This document shows, piece by piece, positions 46,628 to 57,228 of a stretch of 64,000 bases of DNA. Under the pieces are notes generated by a model. That model searched no databases, was not told the origin of the DNA, and worked only from the letters and a program-made list of their open reading frames with translations. Source of the stretch: Heligmosomoides polygyrus polygyrus (Eukaryota; Nematoda; Chromadorea; Rhabditida; Heligmosomidae); the NCBI GenBank assembly GCA_947396885.1, contig OX377204.1:53741139-53805138 (forward strand), read 5' to 3'. The first letter of the stretch is position 1. Every line of letters begins with the position of its first letter. A program made the position numbers and the translations under genes.

Positions 46628-49600
46628 AATCGTTTTCCAATGTTCCGTGATGCGCAGATTGGGGGGATGGGAGCTAGTGAGTACACGTACGCACTGGTCC
46701 GCTAGGAGATGAAGTTCTTCGTGGACGCAATGGGCTTGATGCTCGATGCCTGTCGGCGGTGCTATGCAGCGATGTCCGAGTGGTTAGGGAGATTGACTAG
46801 AAATCAATTGGGCTCTGCCCGCGCAGGTTCGAATCCTGCTCGCTGCGAATCGTTTTGCAATGTTCCGTGATGCGCAGATTGGGGGATGGGAGCTAGCGAG
46901 TACACGTACGCGCTGGTCCGCTAGGAGATGAAGTTCTTCGTCTACGCAATGGGCTTGATGCTCGATGCCTGTCGACGGTGCTATGCAGCGATGTCCGAGT
47001 GGTTAAGGAGATTGACTAGAAATCAATTGGGCTCTGCCCGCGCAGGTTCGAATCCTGCTCGCTGCGAATCGTTTTGCAATGTTCCGTGGTGCGCAGATTG
47101 GGGGATGGGAGCTAGCGAGTACACGCACGCGGTGGTCCGCTAGGAGATGAAGTTCTTCGTGGACGCAATGGGCTCCATGCCTGTCGGCGGTGCTATGCAG
47201 CGATGTCCGAGTGGTTAAGGAGATTGACTCGAAATCAATTGGGCTCTGCCCGCGCAGGTTCGAATCCTGCTCGCTGCGAATCGTTTTGCAATGTTCCGTG
47301 ATGCTCAGATTGGGGGATGGGAGCTAGCGAGTACACGTACGCGGTGGTCCGCTAGGAGATGAAGTTCTTCGTGGACGCAATGGGCTCCATGCCTGTCGGC
47401 GGTGCTATGCAGCGATGTCCGAGTGGTTAAGGAGATTGACTAGAAATCAATTGGGCTCTGCCCGCGCAGGTTCGAATCCTGCTCGCTGCGAATCGTTTTG
47501 CAATGTTCCGTGATGCGCAGATTGGGGGGATGGGAGCTAGCGAGTAGACGTACGCGGTGGTCCGCTAGGAGATGAAGTTCTTCGTGGACGCAATGGGCTT
47601 GATGCTCGATGCCTGTGGACGGTGCTATGCAGCGATGTCCGAGTGGTTAAGGAGATTGACTAGAAATCAATTGGGCTCTGCCCGCGCAGGTTCGAATCCT
47701 GCTCGCTGCGAATCGTTTTGCAATGTTCCGTGGTGCGCAGATTGGGGGATGGGAGCTAGCGAGTACACGCACGCGGTGGTCCGCTAGGAGATGAAGTTCT
47801 TCGTGGACGCAATGGGCTCCATGCCTGTCGCCGGTGCTATGCAGCGATGTCCGAGTGGTTAAGGAGATTGACTCGAAATCAATTGGGCTTTGCCCGCGCA
47901 GGTTCGAATCCTGCTCGCTGCGAATCGTTTTGCAATGTTCCGTGATGCTCAGATTGGGGGATGGGAGCTAGCGAGTACACGTACGCGGTGGTCCGCTAGG
48001 AGATGAAGTTCTTCGTGGACGCAATGGGCTCCATGCCTGTCGGCGGTGCTATGCAGCGATGTCCGAGTGGTTAAGGAGATTGACTAGAAATCAATTGGGC
48101 TCTGCCCGCGCAGGTTCGAATCCTGCTCGCTGCGAATCGTTTTGCAATGTTCCGTGATGCGCAGATTGGGGGGATGGGAGCTAGCGAGTAGACGTACGCG
48201 GTGGTCCGCTAGGAGATGAAGTTCTTCGTGGACACAATGGGCTCCATGCCTGTCGGCGGTGCTATGCAGCGATGTCCGAGTGGTTAGGGAGATTGACTAG
48301 AAATCAATTGGGCTCTGCCCGCGCAGGTTCGAATCCTGCTCGCTGCGAATCGTTTTGCAATGTTCCGTGATGCGCAGATTGGGGGATGGGAGCTAGCGAG
48401 TACACGTACGCGGTGGTCCGCTAGGAGATGAAGTTCTTCGTGGACGCAATGGGCTTGATGCTCGATGCCTGTCGACGGTGCTATGCAGCGATGTCCGAGT
48501 GGTTAAGGAGATTGACTAGAAATCAATTGGGCTCTGCCCGCGCAGGTTCGAATCCTGCTCGCTGCGAATCGTTTTGCAATGTTCCGTGATGCGCAGATTG
48601 GGGGATGGGAGCTAGCGAGTACACGTACGCGGTGGTCCGCTAGGAGATGAAGTTCTTCGTGGACGCAATGGGCTCCATGCCTGTCGGCGGTGCTATGCAG
48701 CGATGTCCGAGTGGTTAAGGAGATTGACTCGAAATCAATTGGGCTCTGCCCGCGCAGGTTCGAATCCTGCTCGCTGCGAATCGTTTTGCAATGTTCCGTG
48801 ATGCGCAGATTGGGGGGATGGGAGCTAGCGAGTACACGTACGCGGTGATCCGCTAGGAGATGAAGTTCTTCGTGGACACAATGGGCTCCATGCCTGTCGG
48901 CGGTGCTATGCAGCGATGTCCGAGTGGTTAAGGAGATTGACTAGAAATCAATTGGGCTCTGCCCGCGCAGGTTCGAATCCTGCTCGCTGCGAATCGTTTT
49001 GCAATGTTCCGTGGTGCGCAGATTGGGGGATGGGAGCTAGCGAGTACACGCACGCGGTGGTCCGCTAGGAGATGAAGTTCTTCGTGGACGCAATGGGCTC
49101 CATGCCTGTCGGCGGTGCTATGCAGCGATGTCCGAGTGGTTAAGGAGATTGACTCGAAATCAATTGGGCTCTGCCCGCGCAGGTTCGAATCCTGCTCGCT
49201 GCGAATCGTTTTGCAATGTTCCGTGATGCTCAGATTGGGGGATGGGAGCTAGCGAGTACACGTACGCGGTGGTCCGCTAGGAGATGAAGTCTTCGTGGAC
49301 GCAATGGGCTCCATGCCTGTCGACGGTGCTATGCAGCGATTTCCGAGTGGTTAAGGAGATTGACTAGAAATCAATTGGGCTCTGCCCGCGCAGGTTCGAA
49401 TCCTGCTCGCTGCGAATCGTTTTGCAATGTTCCGTGATGCGCAGATTGGGGGATGGGAGCTAGCGAGTACACGTACGCGGTGATCCGCTAGGAGATGAAG
49501 TTCTTCGTGGACACAATGGGCTCCATGCCTGTCGGCGGTGCTATGCAGCGATGTCCGAGTGGTTAAGGAGATTGACTCGAAATCAATTGGGCTCTGCCCG

Positions 49601-52600
49601 CGCAGGTTCGAATCCTGCTCGCTGCGAATCGTTTTGCAATGTTCCGTGATGCTCAGATTGGGGGATGGGAGCTAGCGAGTACACGTACGCGGTGGTCCGC
49701 TAGGAGATGAAGTCTTCGTGGACGCAATGGGCTCCATGCCTGTCGACGGTGCTATGCAGCGATTTCCGAGTGGTTAAGGAGATTGACTAGAAATCAATTG
49801 GGCTCTGCCCGCGCAGGTTCGAATCCTGCTCGCTGCGAATCGTTTTGCAATGTTCCGTGATGCGCAGATTGGGGGATGGGAGCTAGCGAGTACACGTACG
49901 CGGTGATCCGCTAGGAGATGAAGTTCTTCGTGGACACAATGGGCTCCATGCCTGTCGGCGGTGCTATGCAGCGATGTCCGAGTGGTTAAGGAGATTGACT
50001 CGAAATCAATTGGGCTCTGCCCGCGCAGGTTCGAATCCTGCTCGCTGCGAATCGTTTTCCAATGTTCCGTGATGCGCAGATTGGGGGGATGGGAGCTAGC
50101 GAGTACACGTACGCGCTGGTCCGCTAGGAGATGAAGTTCTTCGTCTACGCAATGGGCTTGATGCTCGATGCCTGTGGACGGTGCTATGCAGCGATGTCCG
50201 AGTGGTTAAGGAGATTGACTAGAAATCAATTGGGCTCTGCCCGCGCAGGTTCGAATCCTGCTCGCTGCGAATCGTTTTGCAATGTTCCGTGGTGCGCAGA
50301 TTGGGGGATGGGAGCTAGCGAGTACACGCACGCGGTGGTCCGCTAGGAGATGAAGTTCTTCGTGGACGCAATGGGCTCCATGCCTGTCGGCGGTGCTATG
50401 CAGCGATGTCCGAGTGGTTAAGGAGATTGACTCGAAATCAATTGGGCTTTGCCCGCGCAGGTTCGAATCCTGCTCGCTGCGAATCGTTTTGCAATGTTCC
50501 GTGATGCTCAGATTGGGGGATGGGAGCTAGCGAGTACACGTACGCGGTGGTCCGCTAGGAGATGAAGTTCTTCGTGGACGCAATGGGCTTGATGCTCGAT
50601 GCCTGTCGACGGTGCTATGCAGCGATGTCCGAGTGGTTAAGGAGATTGACTAGAAATCAATTGGGCTCTGCCCGCGCAGGTTCGAATCCTGCTCGCTGCG
50701 AATCGTTTTGCAATGTTCCGTGATGCGCAGATTGGGGGATGGGAGCTAGCGAGTACACGTACGCGGTGGTCCGCTAGGAGATGAAGTTCTTCGTGGACGC
50801 AATGGGCTCCATGCCTGTCGGCGGTGCTATGCAGCGATGTCCGAGTGGTTAAGGAGATTGACTCGAAATCAATTGGGCTCTGCCCGCGCAGGTTCGAATC
50901 CTGCTCGCTGCGAATCGTTTTGCAATGTTCCGTGGTGCGCAGATTGGGGGATGGGAGCTAGCGAGTACACGCACGCGGTGGTCCGCTAGGAGATGAAGTT
51001 CTTCGTGGACACAATGGGCTCCATGCCTGTCGGCGGTGCTATGCAGCGATGTCCGAGTGGTTAGGGAGATTGACTAGAAATCAATTGGGCTCTGCCCGCG
51101 CAGGTTCGAATCCTGCTCGCTGCGAATCGTTTTGCAATGTTCCGTGATGCTCAGATTGGGGGATGGGAGCTAGCGAGTACACGTACGCGGTGGTGCGCTA
51201 GGAGATGAAGTTCTTCGTGGACGCAATGGGCTCCATGCCTGTCGGCGGTGCTATGCAGCGATGTCCGAGTGGTTAGGGAGATTGACTAGAAATCAATTGG
51301 GCTCTGCCCGCGCAGGTTCGAATCCTGCTCGCTGCGAATCGTTTTGCAATGTTCCATGATGCGCAGATTGGGGGATGGAAGCTGCTCCATGCCCGTCGGC
51401 GGTGCTATGCAGCGATGTCCGAGTGGTTAAGGAGATTGACTCGAAATCAATTGGGCTCTGCCCGCGCAGGTTCGAATCCTGCTCGCTGCGAATCGTTTTC
51501 CAATGTTCCGTGATGCGCAGATTGGGGGGATGGGAGCTAGTGAGTACACGTACGCACTGGTCCGCTAGGAGATGAAGTTCTTCGTGGACGCAATGGGCTT
51601 GATGCTCGATGCCTGTCGGCGGTGCTATGCAGCGATGTCCGAGTGGTTAGGGAGATTGACTAGAAATCAATTGGGCTCTGCCCGCGCAGGTTCGAATCCT
51701 GCTCGCTGCGAATCGTTTTGCAATGTTCCGTGATGCGCAGATTGGGGGATGGGAGCTAGCGAGTACACGTACGCGCTGGTCCGCTAGGAGATGAAGTTCT
51801 TCGTCTACGCAATGGGCTTGATGCTCGATGCCTGTCGACGGTGCTATGCAGCGATGTCCGAGTGGTTAAGGAGATTGACTAGAAATCAATTGGGCTCTGC
51901 CCGCGCAGGTTCGAATCCTGCTCGCTGCGAATCGTTTTGCAATGTTCCGTGGTGCGCAGATTGGGGGATGGGAGCTAGCGAGTACACGCACGCGGTGGTC
52001 CGCTAGGAGATGAAGTTCTTCGTGGACGCAATGGGCTCCATGCCTGTCGGCGGTGCTATGCAGCGATGTCCGAGTGGTTAAGGAGATTGACTCGAAATCA
52101 ATTGGGCTCTGCCCGCGCAGGTTCGAATCCTGCTCGCTGCGAATCGTTTTGCAATGTTCCGTGATGCTCAGATTGGGGGATGGGAGCTAGCGAGTACACG
52201 TACGCGGTGGTCCGCTAGGAGATGAAGTTCTTCGTGGACGCAATGGGCTCCATGCCTGTCGGCGGTGCTATGCAGCGATGTCCGAGTGGTTAAGGAGATT
52301 GACTAGAAATCAATTGGGCTCTGCCCGCGCAGGTTCGAATCCTGCTCGCTGCGAATCGTTTTGCAATGTTCCGTGATGCGCAGATTGGGGGGATGGGAGC
52401 TAGCGAGTAGACGTACGCGGTGGTCCGCTAGGAGATGATGTTCTTCGTGGACGCAATGGGCTTGATGCTCGATGCCTGTCGGCGGTGCTATGCAGCGATG
52501 TCCGAGTGGTTAGGGAGATTGACTAGAAATCAATTGGGCTCTGCCCGCGCAGGTTCGAATCCTGCTCGCTGCGAATCGTTTTGCAATGTTCCGTGATGCG

Positions 52601-52703
52601 CAGATTGGGGGATGGGAGCTAGCGAGTACACGTACGCGCTGGTCCGCTAGGAGATGAAGTTCTTCGTCTACGCAATGGGCTCCATGCCTGTCGGCGGTGC
52701 TAT

Positions 52704-52785
52704 GCAGCGATGTCCGAGTGGTTAAGGAGATTGACTCGAAATCAATTGGGCTCTACCCGCGCAGGTTCGAATCCTGCTCGCTGCG
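52704..52785 (+). tRNA. tRNA-Ser(CGA) with variable-stem A
   Basis: The variable arm reads GGGC/TCT/ACCC, so the loop-closing C-G pair becomes C-A. It is unique, with an otherwise canonical fold. Confidence 0.78.
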
Positions 52786-54423
52786 AATCGTTTTGCAATG
52801 TTCCGTGATGCGCAGATTGGGGGGATGGGAGCTAGCGAGTACACGTACGCGGTGATCCGCTAGGAGATGAAGTTCTTCGTGGACACAATGGGCTCCATGC
52901 CTGTCGGCGGTGCTATGCAGCGATGTCCGAGTGGTTAAGGAGATTGACTCGAAATCAATTGGGCTCTGCCCGCGCAGGTTCGAATCCTGCTCGCTGCGAA
53001 TCGTTTTCCAATGTTCCGTGATGCGCAGATTGGGGGGATGGGAGCTAGCGAGTACACGTACGCACTGGTCCGCTAGGAGATGATGTTCTTCGTGGACGCA
53101 ATGGGCTTGATGCTCGATGCCTGTCGGCGGTGCTATGCAGCGATGTCCGAGTGGTTAGGGAGATTGACTAGAAATCAATTGGGCTCTGCCCGCGCAGGTT
53201 CGAATCCTGCTCGCTGCGAATCGTTTTGCAATGTTCCGTGATGCGCAGATTGGGGGATGGGAGCTAGCGAGTACACGTACGCGCTGGTCCGCTAGGAGAT
53301 GAAGTTCTTCGTCTACGCAATGGGCTTGATGCTCGATGCCTGTGGACGGTGCTATGCAGCGATGTCCGAGTGGTTAAGGAGATTGACTAGAAATCAATTG
53401 GGCTCTGCCCGCGCAGGTTCGAATCCTGCTCGCTGCGAATCGTTTTGCAATGTTCCGTGGTGCGCAGATTGGGGGATGGGAGCTAGCGAGTACACGCACG
53501 CGGTGGTCCGCTAGGAGATGAAGTTCTTCGTGGACGCAATGGGCTCCATGCCTGTCGCCGGTGCTATGCAGCGATGTCCGAGTGGTTAAGGAGATTGACT
53601 CGAAATCAATTGGGCTTTGCCCGCGCAGGTTCGAATCCTGCTCGCTGCGAATCGTTTTGCAATGTTCCGTGATGCTCAGATTGGGGGATGGGAGCTAGCG
53701 AGTACACGTACGCGGTGGTCCGCTAGGAGATGAAGTTCTTCGTGGACGCAATGGGCTCCATGCCTGTCGGCGGTGCTATGCAGCGATGTCCGAGTGGTTA
53801 AGGAGATTGACTAGAAATCAATTGGGCTCTGCCCGCGCAGGTTCGAATCCTGCTCGCTGCGAATCGTTTTGCAATGTTCCGTGATGCGCAGATTGGGGGG
53901 ATGGGAGCTAGCGAGTAGACGTACGCGGTGGTCCGCTAGGAGATGAAGTTCTTCGTGGACACAATGGGCTCCATGCCTGTCGGCGGTGCTATGCAGCGAT
54001 GTCCGAGTGGTTAGGGAGATTGACTAGAAATCAATTGGGCTCTGCCCGCGCAGGTTCGAATCCTGCTCGCTGCGAATCGTTTTGCAATGTTCCGTGATGC
54101 GCAGATTGGGGGATGGGAGCTAGCGAGTACACGTACGCGGTGGTCCGCTAGGAGATGAAGTTCTTCGTGGACGCAATGGGCTTGATGCTCGATGCCTGTC
54201 GACGGTGCTATGCAGCGATGTCCGAGTGGTTAAGGAGATTGACTAGAAATCAATTGGGCTCTGCCCGCGCAGGTTCGAATCCTGCTCGCTGCGAATCGTT
54301 TTGCAATGTTCCGTGATGCGCAGATTGGGGGATGGGAGCTAGCGAGTACACGTACGCGGTGGTCCGCTAAGAGATGAAGTTCTTCGTGGACGCAATGGGC
54401 TCCATGCCTGTCGGCGGTGCTAT

Positions 54424-54505
54424 GCAGCGATGTCCGAGTGGTTAAGGAGATTGACTCGAAATCAATTGGGCTCTGCCCGCGCAAGTTCGAATCCTGCTCG
54501 CTGCG
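54424..54505 (+). tRNA. tRNA-Ser(CGA) with A52 in B box
   Basis: The T stem 5' strand is GCAAG, so A52 faces C62 and the B box starts AG instead of GG. Its spacer also has CTAAGAG in place of CTAGGAG. Reduced TFIIIC binding is likely. Confidence 0.8.
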
Positions 54506-55061
54506 AATCGTTTTGCAATGTTCCGTGATGCGCAGATTGGGGGGATGGGAGCTAGCGAGTACACGTACGCGGTGATCCGCTAGGAGATGAAGTTCTTCGT
54601 GGACACAATGGGCTCCGTGCCTGTCGGCGGTGCTATGCAGCGATGTCCGAGTGGTTAAGGAGATTGACTAGAAATCAATTGGGCTCTGCCCGCGCAGGTT
54701 CGAATCCTGCTCGCTGCGAATCGTTTTGCAATGTTCCGTGATGCGCAGATTGGGGGATGGGAGCTAGCGAGTACACGTACGCGCTGGTCCGCTAGGAGAT
54801 GAAGTTCTTCGTGGACGCAATGGGCTCCATGCCTGTCGGCGGTGCTATGCAGCGATGTCCGAGTGGTTAAGGAGATTGACTAGAAATCAATTGGGCTCTG
54901 CCCGCGCAGGTTCGAATCCTGCTCGCTGCGAATCGTTTTGCAATGTTCCGTGATGCGCAGATTGGGGGGATGGGAGCTAGCGAGTACACGTACGCGCTGG
55001 TCCGCTAGGAGATGAAGTTCTCCGTGGACGCAATGGGCTCCATGCCTGTCGGCGGTGCTAT

Positions 55062-55143
55062 GCCGGGATGTCGGAGTGGTTAAGGAGATTGACTAGAAAT
55101 CAATTGGGCTCTGCCCGCGCAGGTTCGAATCCTGCTCGCTGCG
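55062..55143 (+). pseudogene. tRNA-Ser(AGA)-like, three changes in 5' half
   Basis: The 5' end reads GCCGGGA then TGTCGGAG: C3 faces T70, G5 faces G68, and G12 faces G23. Two of seven acceptor pairs and one of three D-stem pairs are lost, and the A box is altered. The anticodon arm, variable arm, T arm and terminator are normal. All three changes give C or G and lie within 10 bases, which could be one complex mutation or a local assembly error. Confidence 0.75.
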
Positions 55144-56992
55144 AATCGTTTTGCAATGTTCCGTGATGCGCAGATTGCGGGATGGGAGCTAGCGAGTACA
55201 CGTACGCGGTGGTCCGCTAGGAGATGAAGTTCTTCGTGGACGCAATGGGCTTGATGCTCGATGCCTGTCGACGGTGCTATGCAGCGATGTCCGAGTGGTT
55301 AAGGAGATTGACTAGAAATCAATTGGGCTCTGCCCGCGCAGGTTCGAATCCTGCTCGCTGCGAATCGTTTTGCAATGTTCCGTGATGCGCAGATTGGGGG
55401 GATGGGAGCTAGCGAGTACACGTACGCGGTGGTCCGCTAGGAGATGAAGTTCTTCGTGGACACAATGGGCTCCATGCCTGTCGGCGGTGCTATGCAGCGA
55501 TGTCCGAGTGGTTAGGGAGATTGACTAGAAATCAATTGGGCTGTGCCCGCGCAGGTTCGAATCCTGCTCGCTGCGAATCGTTTTGCAATGTTCCGTGATG
55601 CGCAGATTGGGGGATGGGAGCTAGCGAGTACACGTACGCGGTGGTCCGCTAGGAGATGAAGTTCTTCGTGGACACAATGGGCTCCATGCCTGTCGGCGGT
55701 GCTATGCAGCGATGTCCGAGTGGTTAGGGAGATTGACTAGAAATCAATTGGGCTCTGCCCGCGCAGGTTCGAATCCTGCTCGCTGCGAATCGTTTTGCAA
55801 TGTTCCGTGATGCGCAGATTGGGGGATGGGAGCTAGCGAGTACACGTACGCGGTGGTCCGCTAGGAGATGAAGTTCTTCGTGGACGCAATGGGCTCCATG
55901 CCTGTCGGCGGTGCTATGCAGCGATGTCCGAGTGGTTAAGGAGATTGACTAGAAATCAATTGGGCTCTGCCCGCGCAGGTTCGAATCCTGCTCGCTGCGA
56001 ATCGTTTTGCAATGTTCCGTGATGCGCAGATTGGGGGATGGGAGCTAGCGAGTACACGTACGCGGTGGTCCGCTAGGAGATGAAGTTCTTCGTGGACGCA
56101 ATGGGCTTGATGCTCGATGCCTGTCGACGGTGCTATGCAGCGATGTCCGAGTGGTTAAGGAGATTGACTCGAAATCAATTGGGCTCTGCCCGCGCAGGTT
56201 CGAATCCTGCTCGCTGCGAATCGTTTTGCAATGTTCCGTGATGCGCAGATTGGTGGATGGGAGCTAGCGAGTACACGTACGCGCTGGTCCGCTAGGAGAT
56301 GAAGTTCTTCGTGGACGCAATGGGCTCCATGCCTGTCGGCGGTGCTATGCAGCGATGTCCGAGTGGTTAAGGAGATTGACTAGAAATCAATTGGGCTCTG
56401 CCCGCGCAGGTTCGAATCCTGCTCGCTGCGAATCGTTTTGCAATGTTCCGTGATGCGCAGATTGGGGGGATGGGAGCTAGCGAGTACACGTACGCGCTGG
56501 TCCGCTAGGAGATGAAGTTCTTCGTCTACGCAATGGGCTTGATGCTCGATGCCTGTCGACGGTGCTATGCAGCGATGTCCGAGTGGTTAAGGAGATTGAC
56601 TAGAAATCAATTGGGCTCTGCCCGCGCAGGTTCGAATCCTGCTCGCTGCGAATCGTTTTGCAATGTTCCGTGATGCTCAGATTGGGGGATGGGAGCTAGC
56701 GAGTACACGTACGCGGTGGTCCGCTAGGAGATGAAGTTCTTCGTGGACGCAATGGGCTCCATGCCTGTCGGCGGTGCTATGCAGCGATGTCCGAGTGGTT
56801 AAGGAGATTGACTAGAAATCAATTGGGCTCTGCCCGCGCAGGTTCGAATCCTGCTCGCTGCGAATCGTTTTGCAATGTTCCGTGGTGCGCAGATTGGGGG
56901 ATGGGAGCTAGCGAGTACACGCACGCGGTGGTCCGCTAGGAGATGAAGTTCTTCGTGGACGCAATGGGCTCCATGCCTGTCGGCGGTGCTAT

Positions 56993-57074
56993 GCAGCGAT
57001 GTCCGAGTGGTTAAGGAGATTGACTCGAAATCAATTGGGCTTTGCCCGCGCAAATTCGAATCCTGCTCGCTGCG
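56993..57074 (+). pseudogene. tRNA-Ser(CGA)-like, B box broken (A52 A53)
   Basis: The T stem 5' strand is GCAAA instead of GCAGG, losing the two pairs next to the T loop and both leading G of the B box. It also has the TTT variable loop and is followed by a compressed spacer. With 57147 and its two changes 154 bp downstream, this is the most degraded adjacent pair in the window. Confidence 0.78.
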
Positions 57075-57146
57075 AATCGTTTTGCAATGTTCCATGATGC
57101 GCAGATTGGGGGATGGAAGCTGCTCCATGCCTGTCGGCGGTGCTAT

Positions 57147-57228
57147 GCAGCGATGTCCGAGTGGTTAAGGAGATTGACTCGAAATCAATTGGGCTCTGCC
57201 CGCGCAGGTTCGAATCCCGCTCGCTGCA
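57147..57228 (+). tRNA. tRNA-Ser(CGA) with C63 and A73
   Basis: It combines a T-stem mismatch (A51 facing C63) with loss of the G73 discriminator. 58861 is identical at both sites, 1714 bp to the right. The acceptor, D, anticodon and variable arms are intact and anticodon CGA is kept. Weak or altered charging is expected. Confidence 0.8.

Larger units (their letters stand above)
45306..47785. repeat. Higher-order repeat F, two tandem 1240-bp copies
   Basis: Genes 45306, 45526, 45745, 45957, 46169 and 46389 align with 46546, 46766, 46985, 47197, 47409 and 47629 at a constant 1240 bp. The run 45152-46388 also recurs at 51255-52491 (offset 6103). Only the 46389 end carries the terminator-removing duplication. 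Confidence 0.82.
45152..50049 (+). tRNA. tRNA-Ser array segment 10 (24 genes)
   Basis: Gene starts, each 82 nt. AGA: 45152, 45526, 45745, 46169, 46389, 46766, 46985, 47409, 47629, 48053, 48266, 48485, 48910, 49333, 49756. CGA: 45306, 45957, 46546, 47197, 47841, 48697, 49122, 49545, 49968. It contains two compressed spacers (before 45306 and 46546) and the only gene without a terminator (46389). G22 copies: 45152, 45526, 46766, 48266. T9 copies: 49333, 49756. TTT-loop CGA: 47841. Confidence 0.96.
50188..54930 (+). tRNA. tRNA-Ser array segment 11 (23 genes)
   Basis: Gene starts, each 82 nt. AGA: 50188, 50619, 51043, 51255, 51629, 51848, 52272, 52492, 53137, 53356, 53780, 53993, 54212, 54637, 54849. 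CGA: 50400, 50831, 51409, 52060, 52704, 52917, 53568, 54424. G22 copies: 51043, 51255, 51629, 52492, 53137, 53993. A compressed spacer precedes 51409. 52704 has a variable-stem mismatch; 54424 has A52 in the T stem and B box. TTT-loop CGA: 50400, 53568. Confidence 0.96.

Noticed and set aside
46332..46712. 126-codon sense ORF
   Set aside because: It spans the terminator-less tRNA, the 18-bp duplication and the next tRNA; the extra length comes only from the rearranged spacer. No coding evidence.
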